Positions 1-13,400 are shown, counted from the first letter of the stretch. The stretch: 64,000 bases of DNA from Meloidogyne chitwoodi (GCA_015183035.1 JACZZP010000011.1:2046001-2110000), one strand, 5' to 3'. The notes: a model not told the origin generated them from the letters alone. Translations and numbers: made by a program.

Positions 1-198
1 AAAATATGGTAAAATTTAAAAATATTTTATTAATTTAATAATTTTTGGAATAAAATTATTTTTTGTTGACAATCAAAAATTATTAAATAAAATTTGAATT
101 TTCTTTAAAAAATTTTCAACTCGAAAATATATAAAATTTAGTAATAATATATTCTTAATTTTATTAAAAAAATATTTTTTAAAAATTATTAAAAAAAA

Positions 199-208
199 TA
201 TTTTACAG
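199..208 (+). promoter_or_regulatory. Candidate spliced-leader (trans-splice) acceptor
   Basis: The sequence TATTTTACAG ends 16 bases before the ATG at 225, with no upstream exon visible in the window. In nematodes such a site is typical of an outron end where a spliced leader is added. A similar TTTTAAG lies about 10 bases upstream of the alternative ATG at 2982. Inferred from sequence pattern only. Confidence 0.35.
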
Positions 209-224
209 TTTAAAAAACAAAAAA

Positions 225-3200
225 ATGGAAAAAGATGATGAAAAACTTAAAAAATATTGGCGTAGATTTGCTAAAAATATTTTATCCTCTTCTGGAATAG
301 TTTACTCTTTTGTTGGAGAAAATTTTAAAAAAATGAAGGTTAGATTAATTCTTAAAATAATTTAAATAAATTATTTTTTAATAGTAACAAATTTAAAAAA
401 ATTTAAAGTAATTATAAAAATTCTTTTTGGATTTTTACAAAAAATCCAATCACTAATTATACCTTCCTTATCAAAAATAATAAAAATATCTAATATTTAC
501 AAAATTTACATATATTTTTTTTTTAATTAATTAAAAAAAAAGAATTATTTAATATTTTTTGAGAATTAAGGGGTCGCTTTAGTTTAGGGGGTCCGAGCTA
601 GAAACATTTAATACATGCCATTCGATTCCTCTTGTCGAGCTGAGTTCGAATATATAAGAATTTCTTGCCGGAGACGAATACTCGCCGAGATACAGGTCAC
701 TGAAACTCACAAAACCATAGGGGGGAGTAAGCTCATTTTGGGGTGAAAAATTCGAATATGAGTATGAAAGCTCTTTCTAAACAGCTCTTCTATACATATC
801 GAATGAGACAAAAATCGTCTTGATTGGACGATTTTGAACAAAGTTATGAAGGATTGAAGTTTGCTGGAAACACGTCAAACTTGGAGTGTTTTATTACTTC
901 TTCATTTTGGCGCCTATGGCTGTTTGACTCTTAGTACGTGCGTTATTTACGGCTAAAATTACAACAAAATAATTAATTCAGTGAAAATAATTTAATTGCA
1001 GCTGCTTTAACCACATAGAGGAGCTTACTCTCCCAGGTTTTATGAGTTTCAGTGATTTGTATTTCGGCGAGTATTTGTCTGCGGCAAGAAATTCTTATAT
1101 ATTCGAACTCCAGTGCTTACAAAGCGCGGGACATCTCAGGATCGGACATCTCGTGCCACCGGCCAAAAAACGACATCTCAGGACATATCGTCTGAACCAG
1201 TGTTTGCGTGATTGGCCTTTTCTTGGTCATAAAAATGACCTGACCATGACCGGTCACGTTTTGTAACGTAGAAAATGACCAAAAACTTCGGTCAGGTCAG
1301 GTCATTTTTGGTCATGACCGAAACCCGGTCACGAAAACACTGGTCTGAACTACTAATTATAATTTCTGTTCCTCAAATTCTGTTCCAGAGGGATGAAAAA
1401 AGCAGGAAGCAACGCTGAGTTGATTAAAACCAAAATTAAATAGATTGGATAATTTTGAAGAAAGTTATAGCCAAAAATATGGCAATTTTCTTAGATTTTC
1501 AAAAAATCATAACTCAGTTATTTAATTTGTTAGCAGCTCAAAATTTTATAGAATTATAGTAAATGCTACAACTATAAAAAATTGAAAAAATTTGACGAAG
1601 AATCTCTCATATTATAAGTTTCTAATAATTCCCCTTATAGAAGAGAAATTTCTCTCATTGACCATTTTGTCTTTTTCATAATCCTTGACCCTTTTCCAAC
1701 TTTCTACGCTGCTGACCATTTCTCCCTCTCTTTTCTTTCATCGTACTCACTGTTGCTTAACTTACCAGATTGACACTTAGCGCATAACACTTTTCTTCTG
1801 TTTGCTATGCGCGCTCTGTCAACGGGATGTAAGCCAGCTCAACAAGAGGAATCGAATGGCATGAATTACATGTTTCTAGTTCGGACCCCCTCTAAAGAAC
1901 AGCCTTAAAAAATTTGGTAAAACTTGTTCATAGGGCCCAGACTCCAATCAGAGTAATATATATGTCATTCGAAAGAGCTCTTCAAGCTGAGTCGAATGAC
2001 ACTAAAATTAGCCCGCGGTCTCAATTCTGGGCTGAGATACAAGTCCCTGAAAATTGAAAAACCATAGAGGGGAGTAAGCTCTTCAAAGTGATTACCGCGG
2101 CTGCACTTAAATTATTTTCACTGAATTAATTATTTTGTTGTAATTTGCGGCGTAGAATAACGCATGTACCAAAAAGCCAACGAGAGATGGGCTCCCAAAT
2201 GAAGAAGTCATAAAACACTCCCAATAGGTCCAAGTTTGGCGTGTTTCAGCAAACTTCGATCCTTCATAACTTTGTTCATAATCGTTCAATCAAGACGATT
2301 TTGATCTCATTCGATAGGTCACGAAGAGCTCTTTTGAATGAGCTATCATACTCATATTTGAATTTTCACCCCCAAAATTACCCTACTCCCCCCTATAGTT
2401 TTTCAATTTTCAGGGGTCTGTATCTCGCCCCAGAATTGAGACCGCGGGCTAATTTTGGTGTCGTTCGACTCAGCTTGACGAGCTCTTTCGAATGACATAT
2501 ATATTACTCGGATTGGAGTCTGGACCCTATGAACAAATTTTTCCAAAAATTTTGTAAAAAATATCGAAAAAATAACATTTTTTCCCGAAAAGGCCCAGTT
2601 CAATACAGCCAGTTCAATACCGCAAGTTCAGTACATGTGTTTTCACAAAATTTAAATGTTTAATGGCACTGAACTGGCCCATTTGTACTGGGACTGAACT
2701 GGTGGTACTGAAATGACCAACCCATTTTCTCCTTCTCTCTTTTTGAATTGCGGTAATGATAATAAATCAATAAATAACCTTTGGATGTAAAAGCCCATGA
2801 ACATTCTTCTATTTTTCTTCTTTTTTAAGAAAAAATTATTCAAATTTTTCATTTAAAATTGATTACCTAATTTTATTAATATTTTTTTATTAATACAAAA
2901 TATTTAATTATATTAATTTAATTAAACATTAATTTTTAGTAAATACAATTATAACATTATTTTGCTTTTAAGACTTTCATCATGTCAGACATTCCATCAA
3001 AATTTGTTGAAGTACTTTTTTTAACTATTAATTCCAAAAAAATTTTTTTAACTTTTTACAGTTGGGTGAAACTGATGACAAACAGAAAGACCTACAAGAT
3101 CCTAAAAGTAAAATTATTAAAAAATTAACAATCCAATTAAATAAGAATAAAATACAACTTGAGAAGAATAAAAAAAATAAAGAACAGATAAAGAAAATAA

Positions 3201-3720
3201 AGGAAACTTTGGAAAAGATCGACCTGGAAATTGAGGCGACCGACCAAGAATTGGAGGAGACCAACAAATTGCTAATTGAAGCAAATGAGTTCATTGGGAT
3301 TGAGGATATAAATGAAGGCACTTCTGCTTCGGGTATTCTTCTTTAATTAAAATTTAAACACAGTTTTATTTTGATGACTTTATTTTCGGGAACAAAAATG
3401 CAGATTTTTTAAATATGAGTCTAGATATTTTTTCGATTATTATGCTAATTAAAATTGAATTTGTTTAAATTTTTTAATTAGTTAGAAATATGAAAATACT
3501 TTAAATAATTATTTTATTTATTTAAGCAAAGAAAAGAGGATTAAAAAGAAAGGCCAGTTCAGAACCAGAATGGACTTGTGATATTTGTGAAATGACAATG
3601 CTTCGCAACAGCAAAGGTCGTCATTTGGATTCAATAGGTCATAAAGAGTTGGTGAATTTTCATAATTCTAAAAAAGAGGCGATGATTATTCCGAGAACTT
3701 CTCCTCCATTGGATAAATAA
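225..3720 (+). CDS. Coiled-coil protein with one C-terminal C2H2 (U1/matrin-like) zinc finger
   Basis: My model joins 225-338, 3062-3332 and 3527-3720 (192 residues); all junctions are GT-AG and keep frame. Exon 1 is basic (MEKDDEKLKKYWRRF...). Exon 2 is a Lys/Glu/Gln-rich predicted coiled coil. Exon 3 starts with a basic stretch (KKRGLKRK, possible nuclear signal) and carries Cys146, Cys149, His161 and His167 (C-x2-C-x11-H-x5-H), the spacing of RNA/DNA-binding zinc fingers near the U1-C/matrin class. A second possible first exon, 2982-3011 (MSDIPSKFVE), splices to exon 2 in phase through a 50 bp intron and would give a 164-residue form. The protein family is not recognised; a nuclear nucleic-acid-binding role is inferred only from the finger. 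The long first intron is filled with mobile elements. Confidence 0.6.
567..1908. mobile_element. Foldback (inverted-repeat) element A, interrupted by later insertions
   Basis: The outer ends are inverted copies: about 567-655 pairs with about 1832-1908 (shared motif GCCATTCGATTCCTCTTG and its complement). A second arm pair, about 640-750 and 1012-1111, continues the same fold. The interior (about 780-1000) is an inverted, diverged copy of the interior of element B (2105-2330). The right arm is split at about 1111 by roughly 0.7 kb of other sequence that includes the hAT-like insertion at 1198. No long credible ORF, so a non-autonomous element. Confidence 0.6.
1198..1342. mobile_element. hAT-like MITE, 145 bp, with 8 bp target-site duplication
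   Basis: The element starts CAGTGTTTGCGTG and ends CACGAAAACACTG, terminal inverted repeats with one mismatch over 13 bases. It is flanked by a perfect direct repeat GTCTGAAC at 1190-1197 and 1343-1350. An 8 bp duplication plus termini starting CAG are hallmarks of hAT transposons. The interior is itself palindromic with repeated GGTCA/TGACC motifs and has no coding capacity. It sits inside foreign sequence within element A, so it is the youngest insertion in this stack. Confidence 0.75.
1906..2560. mobile_element. Foldback element B, related to element A
   Basis: About 1906-2085 and 2385-2560 are long inverted repeats. Both contain TTCATAGGG, the GAGCTC-region motif and AAAATTAGCCCGCGGTCTCA or its complement. 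The central loop (2105-2330) is homologous, in inverted orientation, to the interior of element A. No transposase is seen, so a MITE-like foldback element. It abuts element A directly. Confidence 0.6.
2570..2730. repeat. Short degenerate repeat rich in CAGTTCAGTAC / complement motifs
   Basis: Several near copies of CAGTTCAATAC, CAGTTCAGTAC and the complementary ACTGAACTGG occur between 2590 and 2720, partly inverted. This looks like a mobile-element remnant in the first intron of the zinc-finger gene; no family is recognised. Confidence 0.3.
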
Positions 3721-4979
3721 AACGACTGATTTGTAAGAAAAAAAAGAAAAGATTGTTTTGACTTTCAATTAAAAATCTTTATTTTTCTCAGGTATTATTT
3801 GTTTATTGACTTTTGAGCATTTAACAAAAAAATCTCATTTTTCTAATATCTATTTTTATATTCTTTGAGAAAAAATTATTCTTATCCATAAAAGAAGCAT
3901 AAGTATTTTTTGTTGTTAAAATTTTCTGACTAAAATCTCAAATTTTCAAAATAATTGAAAATTTAAACTTCAATATTTTTTTATGATTTTTGACTAAAAA
4001 ATATTTTATTAAAAATTTTTTTTAATCACAACAATAAGAAGGGATATTTTTTAATTAAAATAATTTGTTTTTGAATTTATTAATGCTTAAAAACCTTCTA
4101 AATTTTAAAAAATTTAATTCAAAAAAAATTTTTAACAAAATATTTTTGACTCGTTTTAAATGTTTTATTTGTTCAAAAATATTGAATGTTTTTTGTTACT
4201 TTTTCATAAATAAATTTTTTGGTAAATAATATTTTTTTCTTACAAAAAATTAAAGGCCAATTAAATGAAACAATTTATATAAAATTTAATTAAAAAAATT
4301 TAATTGAATAATAATTATTATTTTAAAAATTTTTCCGAATACATTAATTACAATTAACTAAACAACTAAAATAAATAAGAGCAAATAATTGTTTAATAAA
4401 ATATAGTTTATTTCATTTTTGGAAACAAACAAATAAAAATAGGAAAGTATTATAATTAAAACAATGTTTATAAGTTTGAAAAGGAATATGTATCAAGTTT
4501 AAAAACAAGTTTTGTAAAACATTAAGTTTAATAATAACTTGTTTTTTAACTTTACAACTGACTTTATTTACAATCCTTTAACAATTGTAAAGAAAGTTGG
4601 CTTTTTACAATTAAAAACAATGTTTTACAATTGTAAATATTGAACAAATAAAGAATTAAATGAAATAAATGGGTTAAAATATGGTTTAAAATTGGCAAAT
4701 ACCTAATAAAATATAAGTAATTTTTTAAAAATACAACAGACAAATACTTTGAGTGTTTTCGCATAAATTTTAATAAAACAACATAAATAAATTAGGTATG
4801 TATTTAAAAAACATGTCGGTTATCAAAACTTATGTAACAACCTAAGTAAAATAGAGAATACATGTAAAAAGGTCACATAAATAAAGGTCACACGTATTTT
4901 AATATTTTCAAGATCACAACTTGTTTTTCTTTTTATTCTAAAAATTCTGAAATATTTTTGTATAAAAATAATAATTTAA
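3721..4979. other. Intergenic region between convergent genes
   Basis: A+T-rich spacer between the stop codon of the plus-strand zinc-finger gene and that of the minus-strand giant gene. It must contain both 3' untranslated regions. Around 4530-4640 there are several TTTACAA/TTGTAAA motifs like those in introns of the giant gene. No gene or structured RNA seen. Confidence 0.5.
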
Positions 4980-7420
4980 TTACCACAGGGCTGATTTTAT
5001 TTTATCCCCATTGTGGGTGCTTTGGTTCACTATAAGTTCAATAATACCAGAAGCTTCACCACAACGATTACTAAAAATTAAATTTAAATATAATTTAAAA
5101 TGCTTCTCAAATTTAAAAATAATTATTTAATTATTTACATTGCAACAATTTTGTATTTGCTAGCATCTTTAATTTGTACATCATAAATACGTAAAGAGAC
5201 ACATTGTCCATTTTCTTTATTATTGGCCTTAAAATTGGAAAATATTAAATAATTAAAAAATATTACTTCATATTTTTTAGTATTTGGAATTATATGTTGT
5301 TCAGAATCTTGGACAATTCTATACCAACTAAAAAAATTAAAGATTAAAAATAATTAAAAAAATTTTTTTTAAATAAATTTACCATATTACAGGTTCATAA
5401 CCCATCACAGTAAAAATCAAATCCACAAAACGTTGATTCTGTTTTGCGTAAATTACTGATTGTTTTGTAGAAACTGATGGTGGTTTTTGTTCAATAAGAT
5501 TATTTAAATTATTTTTTTCTATAATTTTAAAATTAAATTAAATTTAAATTAAAAATAATTTTTTACCATTAATTTTTAATTCGAATATACATTTTGATGA
5601 TCCATCTAAAAAATTATTTTTTATTTAATATTTAAATACAAAATTATTTAATTTAAAAAAAACGAACATTTATTTTCTGCCAAACATTTGTAATCTCCAG
5701 AATCGGTAGGAAATGCGTCGAAAATTGTAAGACGCGAATCCTTACCCAAACGATCTAAAATAAAATTTTAATTTTATTTTTAAACTAAAGATTAAATTTA
5801 AAAAAATATTTTTTAAATTTTAAATAAAATAGACCAATTCTATAAGAGCTTGAATAATCTTTAGTTATTTCGACACGGTTAGGTGTAAACCATTTAATTA
5901 AAATTGGTTCAGTTCCTAAATTAAAAAAATATTTAAAAATAAAAAATAATATTTTTTAAATATTTTCACCTTCAATAAGTTCTGCTAACATTATTATTTC
6001 ACGTTGACGAATTCCATTCTCACGACTTTCAAGATGGCGAATACGCTTCTTTGCTTCAAGAAACTTAAAATTAAAAAAAAATAATTATAATAAATTTTAA
6101 AATATTTCAAATAAATAAATTTAATACTTTAGGAGCAAGTAAATCATCTTCTCGAATTAATTTAGTAACAATCAACTTCATTTCAGTATTAACTGTTCCT
6201 GATGAATTTTCGGCAATACACTTAAATTAAAATCAGAATTAATTTTAAGAAAAAATTGAAGCAGAATTAAACAAGTCATAAAACAAGCTTTGAATTTAAA
6301 TCAGAAATTTAAGCTTGAAGATTTAATAAAATAAACTTGAAATCAGAATAAAATAAAAATAAACTTAAGTTTACAAAAGAAAATATGTAATTATTAATAA
6401 ACAAGCTTGCACTTAAAAACAATTGAATAAATCAGAACTAATATAAAACCAGAATATTAAGAAAAAAACTTAACATTAAAATTATAAGTCAATCTTAAAG
6501 TAAATAATAAAACTTTACAGTGTAAAGTCCAGAATCAAGTGATGAAACTTTAGGGAAAATTATTTTTGAACTTTCACCATCAAATGATAAAACTTAAAAA
6601 TGTTAAAATTAAATAAAAACTTAAAAAAAAGTTAAAGACCGATATGATCAGAATTTGGTGTAATCCTTGTGTTATTGAAAAGCCAGTAAATTGAAGGTGT
6701 TGGGTTGCCTATTTATTTTTCAAAAATTATTTTTTATACTAATAAATTAATTTATTGACCTAGTACACGACATTCTGCATTAAATTGGTCTCCAAAAATT
6801 GCCTTAAAATTAGATATATTCAAAATAATAATTTTAAAATAATTAAATACTTTAACTTCACTAGGCAATTTTTCAACAATTTCAAGTGCTATTTGTTCAG
6901 AACGCGTCGATTTTTGACGTTTCATTCTTTGATTAATTGGTGATTCACTTTTAATATGATTTTCAATGCTAGATTTGGGTGTAGCAAGTTCAACAACTTG
7001 AACATTTGCTGAACAGAAAGCAACACCTTCAGAATTCTTTACTGTACAATTGTAAAGACCACCGTCAAAGATAGAAAGTGAATGAACTTCCAAAAGAAAA
7101 AAATCACTGAAATTAGAATTATTAAAACAAATAAAAAATAACTTAAATTATTCTTAAAAAATTAATAAAAAAAAATAAAAACTTGCCCGTCTTGAAAAAT
7201 AGAATATTTGCTTCCCGACTCCAATCTAATACAATTTTTATCCCAAAAAACTTGTGGTGTAGGATTTGCACTAATTGCAGTTTTTAATCTAAAATAATTT
7301 AAAAAATTATAAAAAAATTATTTTTTTCACACCTCAAACTTTTTCCTTCAGCAATTTGTTTATGTGGTTTTGGGCGTGCAAAGAATCGTGGCCTGCATAT
7401 TCTGATATTATAAAAATAGA
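4980..7420 (-). CDS. Giant gene: C-terminal four Ig domains
   Basis: About a dozen small exons encode four consecutive Ig-like (I-set) domains. The first (about 7330-7420 into 6850) carries PTPQVFWDKN and the F-strand motif DGGLYNCTVKN. The second (6780 to 6130) has NPTPSIYWLFNN and SGLYTCIAEN. The third (6060 to 5580) has EPILIKWFTPN and SGDYKCLAEN. The last (5540 to 4980) has EPVICWYRI and ASKYKIVAINRCGEASG. The protein ends KSALW-stop. Exon boundaries verified at 4980-5070, 5139-5227 and 5267-5327. Introns often split the domains. In titin-family proteins such C-terminal Ig domains anchor to the M-line; that role here is inference. Confidence 0.7.
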
Positions 7421-10400
7421 AAATTAAAACAAAAAATATAAAAACTTTAAATTTCGTTGCTCTATTGCTGCATGAACTATTTCAAGTGCTTAAATAAATT
7501 AATAAATTATTTAAAAAATTATTAAAACCAACTCTTTTGTTTATCTTTCACTCTATTATCTAAATTCTCGCCGTTAAACTTTAATTTTCCATTGTCCCCA
7601 TCAGTCCCTAGAATATCATCATTTGTTGTTGTTGTTGCTGCTTCAATTGAGAGTGAATTTTGTTGTTTAAGTGCTGAGAGAAAAAAATAAGAAAATAAAA
7701 AATATTTAAAAAATTATCTAACCATCCTCGTCCAATGAAATGCTTGCAAATGTTGATGATGATTGTGTTGAAGAAATTGACATTTTAGCGTTTTTTCGTA
7801 GCATTCTTAAACACAAAATAAATAAGATTATTGCAACTTTAAAAAAATAAAATAGTTAAGCTTGATCTTGAAACTAGGATAAAATTAAAAACCAGAACAA
7901 ATATAGATTAAAATATTAGAAAATAAAGTTTATTAAAGTATAGTAGAATTAATAAATATAAGTTTGCACTTGAAATAATGCTAAAATAAAAGTTTGAACT
8001 AAAAACAAATAGCAGACTAAAATAAGGTTAGCTAGCCCAATAAACACCAACTGTTTTAAAGTCAAAACAACAAAAGATTAAATGATTTTTAAGTTTGATT
8101 TAGATTAGTAGTAAATAGAAGATTAAAATAAAATTCCTTCTCATCAATAAAAACATTCTAAACAAAGTCAATAAAATAATTACTTGAAAAATAAACTTAG
8201 TGCATGCTATTTTATTCACTAACAAAACATACGTTTTTGTATCTAATGATGAGTTTGAATCAGTTTCTTTTAAAGATATGTTGTTATCACTATTATTATT
8301 GTTGATATGGTTGTTGTTGTTATCATTGTCGTCAATGTTTTTTCTGTTGATGTTTTTGTTGTTGATATTTTTGTTGTTGTTGTCACTGATGTTTTTGTAG
8401 ATATTATTTGAAATTTTGATGTTTTTGTCGATGTTGTTGTTTATTTCTATTTCGTTGTTGATGTTGTTGTCACTGATGTTTTTGTTGATATTGTTGCTTG
8501 AAATATTGATGTTGTTGTTTATTTCTATTTCGTTGTTGATGTTTTTGTTGATATTGTTGTTTGAAATTTTGATGTTTTTGTCGTTGTTTATTTCAAATTT
8601 GTTGTTGATGTTTTTGTCGTTGTTGTCACTGATGTTGTCGATATTGTTTGAAATTTTGATGTTTTTGTCGTTTTCTATTTCTAATTTGTTGTTGATGTTG
8701 AGATTTTTATTTGTAATGTTTGTGTTGTCAATAATGTTTATGTCGTTTTGATTGTTGTCATTGATATTGTTATTGGTAATGTTGTTGCTGCTGATGTCTT
8801 TGTTGTCAATATTGTTGTTGTTGTTACCAATGATGTTTTTGTTGTTAATTAGGTTGTCTTCAATGTTGTTATTTTTACAATCTAATTCTACTTTGCTATT
8901 TCTATTATTTTTACCTAATAAATTTGTTTTACTAACTAAACTATTTTTCTTCTCTATTTTCATTGCTACATCTAATGCTGATTCCTCGTTTTTCCTGCAG
9001 TTGTTGATGCAAGTGTTTTCCTCTTCTGGAAGCTACAAATTTATATTAATGAAACTATCTACATGTTAATCTAAGTGGGAAAATGTTAATTTGAATTTTT
9101 GTATATTTTAAATTTAGGTATAAAATATCAAAATTTCTAAAAAATATTTAAATTTACAGGGAAAAATAAAATAATATAACACATCAAAACAATTAAATTA
9201 TGAAATAATGACCTTATCCTCTGACACACCAAAATGTTTCATTTTATCCTCTAAAGAAAGTTCAGAAACCAAAATTGAGACAGAATCAGTACCAATGTCA
9301 TTTTGAATTAAAGCTGTATATGTTCCTGAATTAAAAAAATATAAGAGTTTTTATTAAAAATTTTCACACCTTCATGTTCAGATGGCGTGAACTTTAATAT
9401 CTCTAGCATAAATTCACTTGAAGCTAAATCCTCGTTGTAATTATTATTTAATAGAATATATTCGTCATTTAAGAATTCCTTCCCATTCCGAAGCCATTTA
9501 ATTGTTGGAAATGGAAAGCCAGAAAAAGATCCGCTTAGACAGATACGTGAGCCTTTGATCGATTCCTTTGAGAGAGAAATTATTTTAAAAATACTTTTAA
9601 AATTTTAAATTCTTACTACACTAGGCTTTGGCTTTTTAACAAATCTTGGAGCTATTTTTTGTTGTTCTTGGGTCACTACTTTCTCGTCAAGTTTACTTCC
9701 AGTTGTCCCTGTCTTTGTTGCAACGGTAGATTTAGGCAAGTCACCTTTCCCTCTAACGGTTAAATAAGCTTGAGTAGAAGGCTTTATCTGCTCTTTTGTA
9801 GTAACTTCAAGGTCAAGCTTATAAAGGCCTTTGAAATTAAATAAAAATATTTATAATAGAAAAATAGAATTACCCTCATCTGCCTTCTCAACTTTGTTTA
9901 TAACAAGTTTTGCTTCTCCTTTATTATCTAAAAGCGCCTTATGCTTCAATGTTCGAGTGTTTAATAATTTTCCATCTTTAAACCTGCAAAAATTAAATTA
10001 ATAAAAGAAAATATAAGTAGAAAAATTATAAGATTAAACTTAAAAAAGAAATTAATAAAACAGAATTAAGCTTGAACTCAAAAATAATAGTAAAAATAAA
10101 AATCAGAATAAACTTAAATTTCAACTAAAAATGAAACTCAGATTTAAAATAAAAATCAGAATTAAACAAAAGATTAAGTTTGAAATTAAATATGAAAATA
10201 GATTTAAGCATGAACTTAAAAAAAAATAATTACAGAAAATTTATGTTAAAATATTAAATTAAAAATAAAATTTAATTAATTTTAAGCTTACCATTTTGCT
10301 CGTATTAATGAATCACGCGTTTTCTTCTCCATCTTTGCAATTAATTCAACACGAATTTGCCCTTCGACTGCTTCAGTATCACTAAGAGGAACTTCAAATC

Positions 10401-13400
10401 CAACCGAAGACAATTCTTTTTCTTTTTCGTTTTCAATTTTCTTTTCCTCCATATTTTCAATTGCTTCAACTTTTGTTTCTTCTTGTTTTCCAAATTTTCT
10501 AATTTTTGGTTTAATTTTTGTAGCAATCTCCTTTTCCTCTTTTACCTCAATTTTTATTTTTTCTTCATCTAATTCCTCAAATTTCTCTGTTTTCAAAATA
10601 GGTGATTTTTCTTCAATAATTTTCTCACTATTTTTATCAGATTTTTCTTCAATTTGTTTTTCAACTTTATTTTCGTCACATTTTTCTTCTATTTTTTGTT
10701 CCAAATTTTCATTTTCAACCCCAATTTCTTCATCCATTTTATCCAATTCTCCTCTAAACTCATAACTAGACGATGATGAAGGCCTTAAATCCTCTTCCAT
10801 CTCTGTTTTAAATTTTTCATCTTTTTTCTCATCTTTAGGTTTTTTATCTTCTGCAAAGCTAACACGTCTTCCACTAATTCCACCTCCACTTTCCTTAGAA
10901 ATTGATATTTTTTTCCTTAAATTTTTCATTGGAGAATGGAAACCATCATCGTCTTGAATGCCTGTTAAAAAATAAAAAAATATTTTAATAAAATTAAAGT
11001 TAAGATTATGGAAATAAACTTAAGTTTGCTCATTATAACAATATTTACTCACCAGAATCAAGCAAACTTTGAACTGAAGAGGAAGTAGACGCATCAGAAT
11101 CTTCTGGATGTTCAACTCTTCTTCTCCTTTCTAAATGAGGCTGCTCTTGATCAACATTTTGTACTGTAATAAACACTTCTTCACTTTGTGAGCCTGCTTC
11201 ACTATTCATAACTCCCGGCAATTTTGCTACAATTCTATAAACATAACGACCAGTTTCATAAATTGAACGATCAATAAATGTTGTTCTTTCGATATTAGCA
11301 ACTTCTAACCAAAAATCTTTTTCACTACTAGCAGATAAACGTCTTCTTTCAATTCCATAAAGTATTGCTCTATCTATTTTTTCCCAGCTAAGAACTGCTT
11401 TTGTTTGAAGACCGTCAGTTGTAATTGTTGGTTTGCTTAAGTTTAAGAAAAATAAAAAATATTATTTTTTAATGTTTTAAAATGAGTTTAAGTTTAAAAT
11501 CAAGTTTTTAAATAATGTTTTATTATAATTAAGTTTTACAAACTTAAAGATATTCAAACTTTAAACTTTTTACAATTCAAACTTTAAATTTTTATAATTC
11601 AAACTTAAGTTTTAGAATTACAACTTTACCTTGGCTTCTCCAATGGGGGAAGTGTTTCAGATATTTTCCTTTGTAAAAGCTCAGTAGAGGAAAGGCGTCT
11701 TCTTATACCTTCAATCATTTTCCCCTCTTCTTCATCATCAGAATGCTCTTGTGGTAAATCAACATCTATTGTTTTACTTGGCTCAGATTCTCCAATTTCA
11801 TTAAAAGCCAAAACTCTAAAAGCATAACTTTCACCAGGATAAAGTCCTTGAATTGTATAAACATATTCTCCAGTATCAGTTTTTATTCTATCAGCAGTTT
11901 TTCGTTGTAATTGTCTCCATCTTTGTCTTTCTCCAGTTTTTCTTTCAACAATAAAACTTTCAATATGTTCTTCCCCTCTATTGGAAATATCAGATTCAGT
12001 AAGATTCCAATAAATATCAACAGAAGAGGAGGTTATATTGCGGGCACGTAAGTTGATAGGAGCTGAAGGAACGTCCAAAACCTTCAAATCAATATAGGCT
12101 GAATCTTCGCCAAATTCATTAGAGGCTCGAAGCCAGATCTGTTATTAAAACAAAATAAATTTTAGCACTTTTAATTTTCACGAACTCGTCCACTATGCGA
12201 TCTATTTAAGCATCGAATGTTAATTGTATGAACTTCACCGCAACCAACACCAGCATCTACCACAACTTGTTTTGCATCAGTTATTGGCTGATCATTGAGA
12301 AGAATGGAAAGTTTTGGAGTAGGCCAGCCTAGAAGGTTTGCAGTTACAGTAAACTCATCTCCGCCTATTTTAACAATTCTTTCTTCATGATGATATCGTC
12401 TCAACTGAAATATGTATAAAAATTATAAATAATTCAAGTTTGTAAATTTATGAAATTTGTTTTTAATTCAAGTTGCAAAATTTTACAACTCTTTACAAGT
12501 GTAAAACAAGTTTTAATTTATGTATTATTTTTAATTTGTAAAACAAATTGTAATATATTTTTATTACAACTTTTAAAAATTACTAAACAATTTAAGCGAT
12601 TTAACTAAAAACTTACTTCAATTTTAGGCGAAACTTCAAATCTCAATTTTGCTGGAGCACTCTTTTCACCTCCTTCCTGAATAATAAAAATAATTTATTT
12701 ACAATTTAATTTAAACAAACCAATGCAATACTATATTCCCCAACATCAGACTCATCAAAGTTGTAAATTTCAAGCATTGCTTTAGTACCCTCAAAGTAAG
12801 CAAAACATTTTTTTGATTGTAGAGGCAATCCATCTTTATACCAAATAACATCTTCCGCACTTTTAGAAAGATCACCATAAAGAGGAATTTTTTCTCCATA
12901 ATGGCAAATTGTCCGTCCTTGGGGTGAAAATACAATTCTTGCCTTTTCGGGTCTAACAACAATTTCCGTTTGAACTTTTTTGTCTGTGCCAGAAGCTGTT
13001 TCAATTTCACAAGTGTATATCCCTGAATCTTCTTTCATTGACCCATAAAGAATTAACCGCCTTTTATAGCCTTGTTTCTCCAAGGTAATTCTATTTGTTG
13101 TCTCTCCAATATGACGCTTATTTCTTGTCCATTTAACAGAAGCTTCAGGATCAGAAACTTCACATTCTAAAACAACATCTTTCCCTTCTGTTGCTGTAAT
13201 TTTTTCTGCGAAAGAATTGATAAAATGTGCTTGGACTGTTCCCATGCTGATGAAAGCTTTTGTTTCAACCATTCCATATTCTAAAAAAAATTTTATTTAA
13301 CATTTAGCAAAATTTTTATTATTTTACCATTGCTAATTTGGCATGTATAATAACCTTCATCATTTTCCCCCATACGGTGTATAACCAATTTACTAGCATA

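Noticed and set aside
1042..1266. 74-codon plus-strand ORF
   Set aside because: Lies across the arm of a foldback element and the start of the hAT-like insertion; no protein-like character.
8200..9069. Hydrophobic plus-strand ORFs (Leu/Met/Phe-rich) that could suggest membrane proteins
   Set aside because: They are the antisense of the Asn-rich coding exon and reflect its AAT/AAC codons.
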